From the NCBI GenBank assembly GCA_963812415.1, contig CAWEVH010000021.1, positions 109,048 to 173,047 on the forward strand: a DNA stretch of 64,000 nucleotides. Direction: 5' to 3'. Position 1 is the first letter of the stretch. Each line of letters begins with the position of its first letter. The position numbers were made by a program, and so were the translations under genes. Source of the stretch: JACVRW01 sp963812415. GTDB lineage: Bacteria > Actinomycetota > Thermoleophilia > Solirubrobacterales > Thermoleophilaceae. Positions 39,169 to 47,012 of this stretch are shown here, in pieces. The notes beneath the pieces were generated by a model. The model worked only from the letters and a program-made list of their open reading frames with translations. It made no database searches and was not told the DNA's origin.

Positions 39169-40269
39169 GCTGGGTGCTCGCCTTCGTGGGCTTCGCGCTG
39201 CTCGTGATCCTCCACGAGCTCGGGCACTTCTGGGCGGCCAAGAGCGTCGGCATGCGGGTGGAGAAGTTCTCGCTCTTCTTCCCGCCCACGCTGTTCAGCA
39301 AGAAGCGCGGCGAGACCGAGTACGCGATCGGTGCGATCCCGGCGGGCGGCTACGTGAAGATCACCGGCATGAACCCGGACGAGGACCTCCCCGACGAGGT
39401 CCGGACCCGGGCCTACTACTCGCAGCCGGTCTGGAAGCGCATCGTGGTGATCGCCGCCGGCCCGGCGATGAACCTGATCCTGGCGTTCGTGCTCATGTTC
39501 GTGTTCTTCGCGCTGATCGGGCCGGAGACCAGCACCAGCAAGGTCGGGGTCATGGAGACGGCCTACCCGGCCGCCAAGGTGCTGAAGTCGGACGACCGGG
39601 TCGTGGCGGTGGACGGACAGCGTGGAGGCCCTGTCGTCTTCGAGAGGCAGATCGCCAAGCACGAGTGTCCGGGAGGCCGCCGGACGGAGGGATGCAAGGC
39701 GGCCCAGCCCGTGGAGATCACGGTGGTGCGCGACGGGCGCGAGCGGACGTTCGAGATCACACCGATCTACGACCCCACCGCGCCGAACAGGCGAGGGGGA
39801 GGATCCTGGCCGCACGCGACTCGGCTTCTCCTACCAGGCCGGCCCTCGTGAGACGCTGCCGTTCGGCGAGTCGCTCGATGTGTCGGCCGAGCAGTTCTGG
39901 TACATCACGAAGGCCACGGTCAGCCTGCCCGCGCGCCTGCTCGACTCGGAGCAGCGCAAGGAGATCACGGGCGTCGTCGGCTCGTACGAGAGAACGCGCC
40001 AGACGATCCTCTACGACCTCGCCCAGGTGGTGGGCATCCTCGCGATCATCTCGCTCTCGCTGGCGATCGTGAACCTGTTCCCGTTCCTGCCGCTCGACGG
40101 CGGCCACATCTTCTGGGCGATCGTCGAGAAGGTCCGCGGCCGCCCGGTCCCGTTCAGCGTGATGGAGCGCGCCGGGGTGGTGGGCTTCATGCTCGTGATC
40201 CTCATCTTCCTGGTGGGGCTCTCGAACGACATCGACAGATTGAGCGGCGAGGGCTTCCAGATTCGGTAG
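39165..40269 (+). CDS. rseP: Site-2 membrane metalloprotease RseP (frameshifted)
   Basis: The M50 family protease cuts transmembrane substrates such as anti-sigma factors inside the membrane. It has HELGH (residues 17-21) in the first transmembrane helix, a PDZ-like middle, and NLFPFLPLDGGH with the third zinc ligand near the C-terminus. The frame changes between 39790 and 39830 (TPIYDPTAPNRRG, then TRLGFSYQAGPRETLPFGES); the net shift equals one extra base. ATG at 39165 overlaps the dxr stop. Confidence 0.9.
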
Positions 40270-40298
40270 TTCACAGGGGCGGCGCTTCCGGTTAGCGT
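40270..40298 (+). promoter_or_regulatory. fadD promoter
   Basis: TTCACA (-35, 40270-40275) and TAGCGT (-10, 40293-40298) are 17 bp apart. The ATG follows the -10 box by 6 nt, so the transcript is leaderless. Confidence 0.65.
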
Positions 40299-40304
40299 GC
40301 GCCC

Positions 40305-42050
40305 ATGAGCACCATCACCGAACGTCGTAGCGAGAGGCCCGCCGGCCTCGACGCGAGGACCGTCGCCGAGGCCTTCCAGCTCACGGCGCGGGCGACCCCG
40401 GAGCGCTGCGCGATCCGCACCAAGGACGACGGCTTCTCGATCACCTGGGGCGAGTACGCCGACAAGGTGCGGAGCACCGCGGCCGGCCTCGCCGGGCTCG
40501 GCCTCGGGCGCGGCCAGTGCATGGGCATCATGCTCACGAACCGGCCCGAGTTCCACTGGTTCGACGCGGCCGCGCTGCACCTCGGCGCCACGCCGTTCTC
40601 GGTCTACAACACCTACTCGCCCGAGCAGATCCAGTACCAGGTGAAGGACGCCGAGGCGCGGATCGTCGTGACCGAGCAGGCGTTCGCGGACCGCATCCGG
40701 GGCCTCGAGGGCGTCGAGCACGTGATCGTCGTGGACGAGGATGGTGACGTCTCGGATCACGCCGAGCGGGACTTCGACTTCGAGGCCGCGTGGCGCGCGG
40801 TGGAGCCCGAGGACACCCTCACGCTCATCTACACGTCGGGCACGACGGGCCCGCCCAAGGGCGTCCAGCTCACCCACTCGAACCTGCTCGCCGCGGTGCA
40901 GGGCTTCGACCAGGTGATCGCCTTCCCGTCGGACGGCCGGGTGGTCTCGTGGCTCCCGATGGCCCACATCGCGGAGCGGGCCTGCAGCCACTACCTGCCG
41001 ATCATGCTCGGCTTCACCACCACCTGCTGCCCCGATCCGCGCCAGGTGGTGGCCTACCTGCCCGAGGTCCGTCCCACCTGGTTCTTCGCCGTGCCGCGCA
41101 TCTGGGAGAAGCTGAAGGCCGCGATGGAGGCGGGCATGGCGGCGGAGCAGGACGAGCAGAAGCGCGAGGCCACGCGCTGGGCGCTCGAGGTGGGGATGAA
41201 GAAGGTGCGCGCAGAGCAGGCCGGGGAGGAGATCCCGGACGAGCTGGCACAGGAGCACGCCAAGGCGGACGAGCTGGTGCTCTCGAAGATCCGCAGCATG
41301 CTGGGCTTCGACGAGGTCGAGTCGGTGAACGTGGGCGCCGCGCCCACCCCGCCCGAGGTGATCGAGTTCTTCCACGCGGTCGGGATCCCGCTGGCGGAGC
41401 TCTGGGGCATGTCCGAGACATGCGGCTACGGCACCTGCAACCCGCCGGGGCGGATCAAGATCGGCACGGTCGGGCCGGTGTCCCCCGGCGCCGAGATCAA
41501 GCTGGCCGAGGACGGTGAGGTGCTGATCCGGGGCCCGGTCGTCATGACCGGCTACCGCAACCAGCCCGACAAGACGAGCGAGGCCCTCGACGACGAAGGC
41601 TGGCTGCACACGGGCGACGTCGGCGAGTTCGACGACGACGGCTACCTGAGGATCGTCGACCGCAAGAAGGAGCTGATCATCAGCGCGGGCGGCAAGAACA
41701 TGTCGCCCGCGAACATCGAGGCCAAGGTCAAGGCCTCGAGCCCGCTGATCGGCCAGGCGATCGCCGTCGGGGACATGAAGCCCTACAACGTCGCGCTCAT
41801 CACCCTCGACCCGGACGTGGCGCCCGGCTTCATCGAGCAGCACGGCCGCGAGGCGGCCGAGGCGGAGGTGCAGCGCGGGGTGGACGCCGCCAACGAGCAG
41901 CTCGCCCGCGTCGAGCAGATCAAGAGGTTCACGCTGCTCGACGACGAGTGGCAGCCGGGCGGGGACGAGCTCACGCCCACCATGAAGCTGAAGCGCAAGC
42001 CGATCCACCAGAAGTACGCCGCCGAGATCGAGGGGCTGTACTCGGGGTAG
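40305..42050 (+). CDS. Long-chain fatty-acid-CoA ligase (AMP-forming)
   Basis: The 581-residue enzyme activates a fatty acid to acyl-AMP and then acyl-CoA. The ATP-binding loop LIYTSGTTGPPKGVQLTH is at about residues 174-191; LWGMSETCG and the hinge/adenylate motif DEGWLHTGDVGEFDDDGYL plus DRKKELIISAGGKNMSP are standard for FadD-type enzymes. It has its own leaderless promoter and sits between rseP and ispG, which are adjacent in many genomes, so it is probably an insertion into that neighbourhood. Confidence 0.92.
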   Translation: MSTITERRSERPAGLDARTVAEAFQLTARATPERCAIRTKDDGFSITWGEYADKVRSTAAGLAGLGLGRGQCMGIMLTNRPEFHWFDAAALHLGATPFSVYNTYSPEQIQYQVKDAEARIVVTEQAFADRIRGLEGVEHVIVVDEDGDVSDHAERDFDFEAAWRAVEPEDTLTLIYTSGTTGPPKGVQLTHSNLLAAVQGFDQVIAFPSDGRVVSWLPMAHIAERACSHYLPIMLGFTTTCCPDPRQVVAYLPEVRPTWFFAVPRIWEKLKAAMEAGMAAEQDEQKREATRWALEVGMKKVRAEQAGEEIPDELAQEHAKADELVLSKIRSMLGFDEVESVNVGAAPTPPEVIEFFHAVGIPLAELWGMSETCGYGTCNPPGRIKIGTVGPVSPGAEIKLAEDGEVLIRGPVVMTGYRNQPDKTSEALDDEGWLHTGDVGEFDDDGYLRIVDRKKELIISAGGKNMSPANIEAKVKASSPLIGQAIAVGDMKPYNVALITLDPDVAPGFIEQHGREAAEAEVQRGVDAANEQLARVEQIKRFTLLDDEWQPGGDELTPTMKLKRKPIHQKYAAEIEGLYSG

Positions 42051-42281
42051 CGCTCACTCCTCTTCGCCTGGGCTGGTGACCGATGCGGCCTTGCTGGTGG
42101 CCGGCGGTCTGGACGGCGGTCGAGCGGCCCTGACTCGCGGTCGTCCTGACTTCACCGGTTGGCAGGCAGAACTCGGACGGGTTGCGTCGACGGCCCGGCC
42201 CGACCCACCCAGCCCGGGCCCGACCAGCCGCCGCGTGGACACCCAACAAACGCAGGGCGGCGCTCACTACCATTGGGCCAC
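42051..42281 (+). other. Intergenic region upstream of ispG
   Basis: These 231 bp carry no convincing gene; short frames on both strands are low-complexity. TACCAT (42268-42273) lies 8 nt before the ispG GTG and is the likely -10 box. Confidence 0.5.
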
Positions 42282-43577
42282 GTGGCTTCCAAGCGCCAGA
42301 TCGACGTCGGCGGGGTGAAGATCGGCGGCGGGGCGCCCGTCGCCGTCCAGTCGATGACGAAGACGGAGACCGCGGACTTCGACGCCACCATGCGTCAGAT
42401 CCGCGCGATCGCCGACGAGGGCGGCGACCTCGTGCGCTGCGCGGTCCCGCGCGACGAGGACGTGCGCGCGCTCGCCAGGATCGTCAAGGAGTCGCCGATC
42501 CCGGTGATCGCGGACATCCACTTCAACCACACGCTCGCGCTCAAGGCGATCGACGCCGGCGCGCACTGCATCCGCATCAACCCGGGCAACATCGGCGGCC
42601 ACGAGAAGGCCGGCGAGGTGGTCGAGAAGGCACGTGCGGCGGGGGTTCCGATGCGGATCGGCGTCAACTCCGGCTCGCTCCCCAAGCACCTCCACGCGCT
42701 CGAGAAGCAGAACCCGGTCGAGGCGCTGGTCGAGGCGGCGGTCGAGCACGTCGGCCTGATGGAGCGGCTCGGCTTCGAGGACTTCAAGGTCTCGATCAAG
42801 TCGACGAACGTGCCGAACACGATCGCGTCGAACCGCCTGCTCGCCGCCAAGATCGACAATCCCCTGCACCTCGGCATCACCGAGGCCGGCACCAAGTGGA
42901 CCGGCTCGCTCAAGTCGGCCGTCGGCCTCGGCACGCTGCTCGCCGACGGGATCGGCGACACGATCCGCATCTCGCTCTCCACCTTCCACGCCGAGGAGGA
43001 GGTCAAGGTCGCCTGGGAGATCCTCAAGGCGCTCAAGCTGCGCGAGCGCGGCCCGGTGCTGATCGCCTGTCCGACCTGCGGGCGGCTCCAGTTCGACATG
43101 GACACGGTGGTGGCGGAGATCGAGGAGCGCCTGCGCGGCTACGACGACCCGATCGAGGTGGCCGTGCTCGGCTGCGCGGTGAACGGGATCGGCGAGGCGT
43201 CGAACGCCGACTTCGGGATCACCGGCGCCAAGAACGAGGGCCTGATCTTCGCCCACGGCAAGCCGCTCAAGAAGGTCCCGCAGGACGACCTGGTGGACGC
43301 GCTGTTCCGCGAGATCGACATGTCGATCGACCGCGGCGCCGTCGAGGTCGACGAGCGGGAGGCCGCCGAGGGCGCCGCCTGGCTCTCGAAGATCGAGGAG
43401 GAGAACGCCGACGAGCTCACGCCCGAGCGGATCGCGGCAATGGAGGCGGCGGCGTCGAGCGAGGACGCGCTCGACGACGGCCAGACGCTCCCGATGGCGG
43501 GCGCGGGCGGGACCAAGCGCATTCGCCTCGACGAGGACGCCTCGCCCACGGCGGGCCGCCGTTTCACCCGCGCGTAG
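42282..43577 (+). CDS. ispG: (E)-4-hydroxy-3-methylbut-2-enyl-diphosphate synthase
   Basis: IspG (431 residues) reduces MEcPP to HMBPP in the MEP pathway using a [4Fe-4S] cluster. Cluster-binding Cys residues are visible in LIACPTCGRLQFD and VLGCAVNGIGEASNAD. The substrate region VQSMTKTETADFDATMRQI is intact. The C-terminal about 65 residues are an acidic extension beyond the usual bacterial length. The GTG start at 42282 gives VASKRQIDVGGV and lies 8 nt from a TACCAT box. Confidence 0.94.
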   Translation: MASKRQIDVGGVKIGGGAPVAVQSMTKTETADFDATMRQIRAIADEGGDLVRCAVPRDEDVRALARIVKESPIPVIADIHFNHTLALKAIDAGAHCIRINPGNIGGHEKAGEVVEKARAAGVPMRIGVNSGSLPKHLHALEKQNPVEALVEAAVEHVGLMERLGFEDFKVSIKSTNVPNTIASNRLLAAKIDNPLHLGITEAGTKWTGSLKSAVGLGTLLADGIGDTIRISLSTFHAEEEVKVAWEILKALKLRERGPVLIACPTCGRLQFDMDTVVAEIEERLRGYDDPIEVAVLGCAVNGIGEASNADFGITGAKNEGLIFAHGKPLKKVPQDDLVDALFREIDMSIDRGAVEVDEREAAEGAAWLSKIEEENADELTPERIAAMEAAASSEDALDDGQTLPMAGAGGTKRIRLDEDASPTAGRRFTRA

Positions 43578-43578
43578 G

Positions 43579-43821
43579 TCAGTCGTCCAGCAGGCCTCGC
43601 CGCACCGCGATCGCGATCGCCTGGCCGCGGGTGCGGGCCTCGAGCTTCATCTTGGCGTGCTCGACGTGGGTGCGAACGGTGGCGGGGGAGATCCGCAGCC
43701 GGGAGGCGATCTCGGAGCCGTTCAGGCCCGCCGCGAGCAGGGACACCACCTGGCGCTCGCGCGGGGACAGGACTCGCGCGGCGTCCATGCGAGGCTCCGC
43801 GATCTGGGCCCTCTGGGCCAT
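43579..43821 (-). CDS. Stand-alone LuxR-type HTH regulator
   Basis: An 80-residue protein consisting of little more than a LuxR/GerE helix-turn-helix: LSPRERQVVSLLAAGLNGSEIASRLRIS then TVRTHVEHAKMKLEARTRGQ. There is no sensor or receiver domain, so it may be controlled by its own level or by partner binding. The ATG at 43821 is preferred over a start 12 codons upstream because CACCAT lies 8 nt before it and TTGACT upstream fits a -35 element. It converges on ispG, 1 bp apart. Confidence 0.8.
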   Translation of the reverse strand: MAQRAQIAEPRMDAARVLSPRERQVVSLLAAGLNGSEIASRLRISPATVRTHVEHAKMKLEARTRGQAIAIAVRRGLLDD

Positions 43822-43829
43822 CTGAATCG

Positions 43830-43871
43830 ATGGTGACCCTCTCGCGGCGAAAGTCAAGCCGCCTCTAGACT
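43830..43871. promoter_or_regulatory. Divergent promoters of proS and the LuxR-type gene
   Basis: TAGACT (43866-43871) is the -10 box of proS, 8 nt before its GTG. On the minus strand TTGACT (about 43852-43857) and CACCAT (about 43830-43835) form the promoter of the LuxR-type gene. The two transcripts start about 50 bp apart in opposite directions. Confidence 0.5.
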
Positions 43872-43879
43872 CGCCTCCC

Positions 43880-45577
43880 GTGACGCGGCTCTCCCGCTAC
43901 TTCCTGCCCACCGTCAAGGAGGCTCCGGCGGACGCCGAGGCCGTGTCGCACCGGCTCTTCGTGCGCGCCGGCCTGGCCCGGCAGTTGGGCGCCGGACTCT
44001 GGACCCTCCTGCCCGCCGGCTGGCGAGCTCACCGCAAGGTCGAGCAGATCGTGCGCGAGGAGCTCGACGCGATCGGCGCCCTGGAGATGCTGATGCCGGT
44101 GCTCCAGCCGGCGGAGCTGTGGAAGCGAAGCGGCCGCTATGACATCGACGAGGTGTTCAAGCTCGAGGACCGGCGGGGCGCGGAGCTGGTGCTCGCAATG
44201 ACACACGAGGAGAACCTCACCTTCCACATCGCGCGCGAGGTGCGCTCCTACCGCGATCTGCCCAAGCTGCTCTACCACTTCCAGACCAAGGAGCGCGACG
44301 AGCCGCGGCCGCGCGCGGGCCTCCTGCGCACGCGCGAGTTCATCATGAAGGACGCGTACTCGTTCGACCGCGACGCGGAGGGGCTCGACGAGTCCTACCG
44401 CCTCTACAGCACGGCGTACGACCGCATCTTCGACCGGGTCGGGCTCGAGTGGTACAGCGTGGAGTCCGACGTCGGCGCGATGGGCGGCATCGGCGCCCAC
44501 GAGTACATGGCGCCCTGCGCGGCCGGGGAGAACGAGGTCGCCCTCTCCGACGCCGGCTACGCGGCCAACGTCGAGGTGGCGAGCGCAACGCCCGCGAGCG
44601 TGGACGGGCTGCCTGCCCCGGACGGCTCGCCGCAGCGCTCGGAGACCCCGGGCGCGACGACGGTCGAGGCGGTGGCGACGATGCTGGGCGTCCCGGAGGG
44701 CGCGCTGATCAAGGCGATGCCGGTGGTGGTGGACGGCCGCGGTCCCGTGCTGGCGCTCGTGCGCGGCGACCACCGGCTCAACGAGATCAAGCTCCACAAC
44801 GCGCTCGGCGCTCCGTTCCGGCAGGCCGAGCCCGAGGAGGTGCGGCGCGAGTTCGGCGCCGAGCCGGGCTTCATCGGGCCGGTGGGCAGCCCCGTGGAGG
44901 TGCTGGCCGACGAGGCGCTGCGCGGGCTCCAGGGGCTCGTGACGGGCGGCAACGAGACCGACGTCCACCTGACCGGCGTCGAGCCGGGCCGCGACTTCGA
45001 GCCCGGCTGGGTCGACATCCGCCGCGTGGAGGCGGGCGACCTCTGCCCCGATGGGCGCCCGATCCGCATCGAGCGGGCGATCGAGGTCGGCAACATCTTC
45101 AAGCTCGGCACCCGCTACTCGGAGCCACTCGGGGCGCGCTACCTCGACGAGGAGGGCAGGGAGCAGCTGATCTGGATGGGCTCCTACGGCATCGGGCCGG
45201 CGCGCATCCTGGCGGCGGCGATCGAGCAGTACGCCGACGACCAGGGCATCTCCTGGCCGCGCGCGATCGCGCCCTTCGACGTGGAGCTCGTGACGCTCGG
45301 CAAGGAGGGCGAGGAGGCGCGCGCGGTCGCGGATCGGCTCTACGAGGAGCTGCTCGCCGCCGGCCTCGACACGCTCTACGACGACCGCGCCTCGAGCGCC
45401 GGAGAGAAGTTCGCCGACGCCGAGCTGCTCGGCTGCCCGCTGAGGGTGACCGTGGGCAAGAGGGGCGTCGAGGCGGGGGAGCTCGAGGCGCAGGTGCGCC
45501 GCGGCCAGGAGAAGCGGGCGCTCCCGCTCGACGGGGCGGCCGGTGCGGTGCTGGAGCTTTGGCAAAGCGTGCCGTAG
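43880..45577 (+). CDS. proS: Prolyl-tRNA synthetase, bacterial type
   Basis: ProS (565 residues) charges tRNA-Pro. Class II motifs are visible: motif 2 YHFQTKERDEPRPRAGLLRTREFIMKD (shown in part) and motif 3 GSYGIGPARILAA. Between them lies the bacterial INS (YbaK-like) editing domain with GALIKAMPVVVDGRGPVL and the C-terminal anticodon-binding domain ends in GAVLELWQSV. The start is GTG 43880, leaderless after TAGACT. It overlaps the next gene by 19 nt. Confidence 0.95.
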   Translation: MTRLSRYFLPTVKEAPADAEAVSHRLFVRAGLARQLGAGLWTLLPAGWRAHRKVEQIVREELDAIGALEMLMPVLQPAELWKRSGRYDIDEVFKLEDRRGAELVLAMTHEENLTFHIAREVRSYRDLPKLLYHFQTKERDEPRPRAGLLRTREFIMKDAYSFDRDAEGLDESYRLYSTAYDRIFDRVGLEWYSVESDVGAMGGIGAHEYMAPCAAGENEVALSDAGYAANVEVASATPASVDGLPAPDGSPQRSETPGATTVEAVATMLGVPEGALIKAMPVVVDGRGPVLALVRGDHRLNEIKLHNALGAPFRQAEPEEVRREFGAEPGFIGPVGSPVEVLADEALRGLQGLVTGGNETDVHLTGVEPGRDFEPGWVDIRRVEAGDLCPDGRPIRIERAIEVGNIFKLGTRYSEPLGARYLDEEGREQLIWMGSYGIGPARILAAAIEQYADDQGISWPRAIAPFDVELVTLGKEGEEARAVADRLYEELLAAGLDTLYDDRASSAGEKFADAELLGCPLRVTVGKRGVEAGELEAQVRRGQEKRALPLDGAAGAVLELWQSVP

Positions 45578-46227
45578 GGGGCGACGCCCGGCCGTCGCCG
45601 GGCGATCGCCGTCGGCTCACCTTCAAGCGGCTCGTCGGGCTCGACCGCTCGGGCGGGCCCCCGCCGGAGACGCGGCGGGGCGAGGCGCTCCATCCCTGGA
45701 CGATCCCGAACGCGATCGGGTTCGCGCGCCTCGCTCTGCTGCCGGTGTTCCTGGCGGTCGCCCTCGAGTCGGACGACGGCCGTTCGTGGCTCGCCTTCGC
45801 GCTGTTCGCGTTCATCGCCTGGACCGACTACCTCGACGGCATGGTGGCCCGGATCACCGGGCAGTACAGCCGCCTCGGCGCGCTCCTCGACCCGCTCACC
45901 GACCGCCTGCTGGTGCTCGCCGGCGCGATCGTGGCCTGGCACTTCGAGCTGCTCCCGCGCTGGGCGCTCGCCCTCCTCGCGGCACGCGAGGCCTTCATGC
46001 TCGTGCTCACCCAGGTCGCCCTGCGGCGGGGCATCGACCTGAACGTGAACATGGTCGGGCGCTGGGCGGTCTGGCCCGTGATGAGCGCCCTCGGCCTGGC
46101 TCTCGTGTGGGACAGCTGGGTGCCGGAGGCGCTCCTCTACCTCGGCATCGCCCTCACCCTTGCGGCCACCGTGCTGTATCTGCAAGATGGGGTGCGGGCC
46201 CTGCAGGAAGGCTCAACCTCAACTTGA
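45559..46227 (+). CDS. CDP-alcohol phosphatidyltransferase (PgsA-like)
   Basis: The 222-residue membrane enzyme has the CDP-OH-P signature D-YL-DG-MV-AR-ITGQYSRL-G-ALL-D-PLT-D (at about residues 93-119), flanked by several transmembrane helices. It transfers a phosphatidyl group from CDP-diacylglycerol to an alcohol, probably glycerol-3-phosphate; the alcohol cannot be confirmed. An N-terminal basic tail precedes the first helix. The start is a TTG at 45559 within the end of proS. Mycobacterium tuberculosis has pgsA2 a few genes before garA, a similar context. Confidence 0.85.
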   Translation: MAKRAVGGDARPSPGDRRRLTFKRLVGLDRSGGPPPETRRGEALHPWTIPNAIGFARLALLPVFLAVALESDDGRSWLAFALFAFIAWTDYLDGMVARITGQYSRLGALLDPLTDRLLVLAGAIVAWHFELLPRWALALLAAREAFMLVLTQVALRRGIDLNVNMVGRWAVWPVMSALGLALVWDSWVPEALLYLGIALTLAATVLYLQDGVRALQEGSTST

Positions 46228-46241
46228 GGAGTCGCTATAGT
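46217..46241 (+). promoter_or_regulatory. Promoter of the RsiG-like gene with embedded palindrome
   Basis: TATAGT (46236-46241) is the best -10 box in the window. Immediately upstream is a perfect 6-bp inverted repeat CCTCAA-C-TTGAGG (46217-46229), which falls inside the -35/-10 spacer. MerR-family activators bind such spacer palindromes; an FtsR-like MerR gene lies 0.8 kb downstream. The leader is about 27 nt and has AAAGGA 8 nt before the TTG. Confidence 0.5.
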
Positions 46242-46274
46242 CGCTCGGCCTCGCTCACTCGCGAAAGGACCGCA

Positions 46275-46535
46275 TTGGACACGTTTCCCGATCTCGGCGC
46301 GCTCTCCGACCAGGAGCTGAAGGACCTCATCCAGCAGCTCACGGAGGAGGAGCAGGAGGTCTCGTACCGGCGCCGGATCCTCCACGGCAAGATCGACATC
46401 CTGCGGGCCGAGCTCGTGAACCGGCTGCGCAAGAAGCACGAGGAGGGCGAGTCGGTGATCTCAGGCGCCGACGTGCAGCAGCTCACGGACATCCTGTCGG
46501 GCAAGGGCATCCCCGCGGACGGCGACGCCGAGTAG
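46275..46535 (+). CDS. RsiG-like small protein (candidate c-di-GMP-binding anti-sigma factor)
   Basis: An 86-residue, almost entirely helical, charged protein. Residues about 25-46 (EEEQEVSYRRRILHGKIDIL) match the RsiG c-di-GMP motif E-x3-S-x2-R-x3-Q-x3-D except that Gln is His: E-QEV-S-YR-R-RIL-H-GKI-D. Streptomyces RsiG has two copies in one chain and holds sigma WhiG only when bound to c-di-GMP; the Rubrobacter version has one copy and works as a homodimer. One copy is seen here. The start is TTG 46275 with the RBS AAAGGA. No whiG-type sigma gene is in the window. Confidence 0.65.
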   Translation: MDTFPDLGALSDQELKDLIQQLTEEEQEVSYRRRILHGKIDILRAELVNRLRKKHEEGESVISGADVQQLTDILSGKGIPADGDAE

Positions 46536-46544
46536 GAGGCCGTC

Positions 46545-47012
46545 GTGCACTGTCCCGAGTGCGGGTTCGTCAACGCCGAGGGGGCGAACTACTGCCAGAA
46601 ATGCGGCGCCTTCCTCGGGGAGGCGACGGAGGGCGGCGGTGGCGACACCACCGAGGTCTACCAGGTGGACGAGACCGGCGAGATCCGTCCGGTCGACCTC
46701 GAGGAGGTCACGCACGAGGGGGCCACGCTCGTCATCCGCTCGGGCGGCGGGCGCTCCGGCGAGGCCTTCAACCTCGGCGGCGAGCGCCTGACGATCGGGC
46801 GCAGCCCGGACGCCGAGATCTTCCTCGACGACGTGACCGTCTCGCGCAACCATGCACTGCTCGTGCGGCGCCGGGACGGGCTCTACATCGACGATCTCGG
46901 CTCGCTGAACGGAACGTACGTGAACCGGCGCCGGATCGAGTCTCACCGGCTCCAGAACGGAGACGAGCTGCAGGTGGGCAAGTACAAGCTGACCTACCTG
47001 GACGAGCGGTGA
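46545..47012 (+). CDS. Zinc-ribbon FHA-domain protein, GarA-like
   Basis: The 155-residue protein has an N-terminal zinc ribbon (CPECGFVNAEGANYCQKCG) joined to a C-terminal FHA domain (LTIGRSPDAEIFLDDVTVSRNHALL, DLGSLNGTYVNRRRIES, LQNGDELQVGKYKLTYL). The FHA part closely resembles mycobacterial GarA/OdhI, which binds and inhibits 2-oxoglutarate dehydrogenase unless phosphorylated on ETTSVF by Ser/Thr kinases. Here DTTEVYQ occupies that place. Mycobacterial GarA has no zinc ribbon. GTG start. It overlaps ftsR (GTGA). Confidence 0.85.
   Translation: MHCPECGFVNAEGANYCQKCGAFLGEATEGGGGDTTEVYQVDETGEIRPVDLEEVTHEGATLVIRSGGGRSGEAFNLGGERLTIGRSPDAEIFLDDVTVSRNHALLVRRRDGLYIDDLGSLNGTYVNRRRIESHRLQNGDELQVGKYKLTYLDER

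Noticed and set aside
37968..39851. In-frame Dxr-RseP fusion protein
   Set aside because: One extra C in a run explains the missing stop and restores the ATGA junction seen between most neighbours here.
42054..42242. Small minus-strand gene in the fadD-ispG gap
   Set aside because: Low-complexity Arg/Pro/Ser/Ala product with no start signal; likely chance frame in GC-rich DNA.
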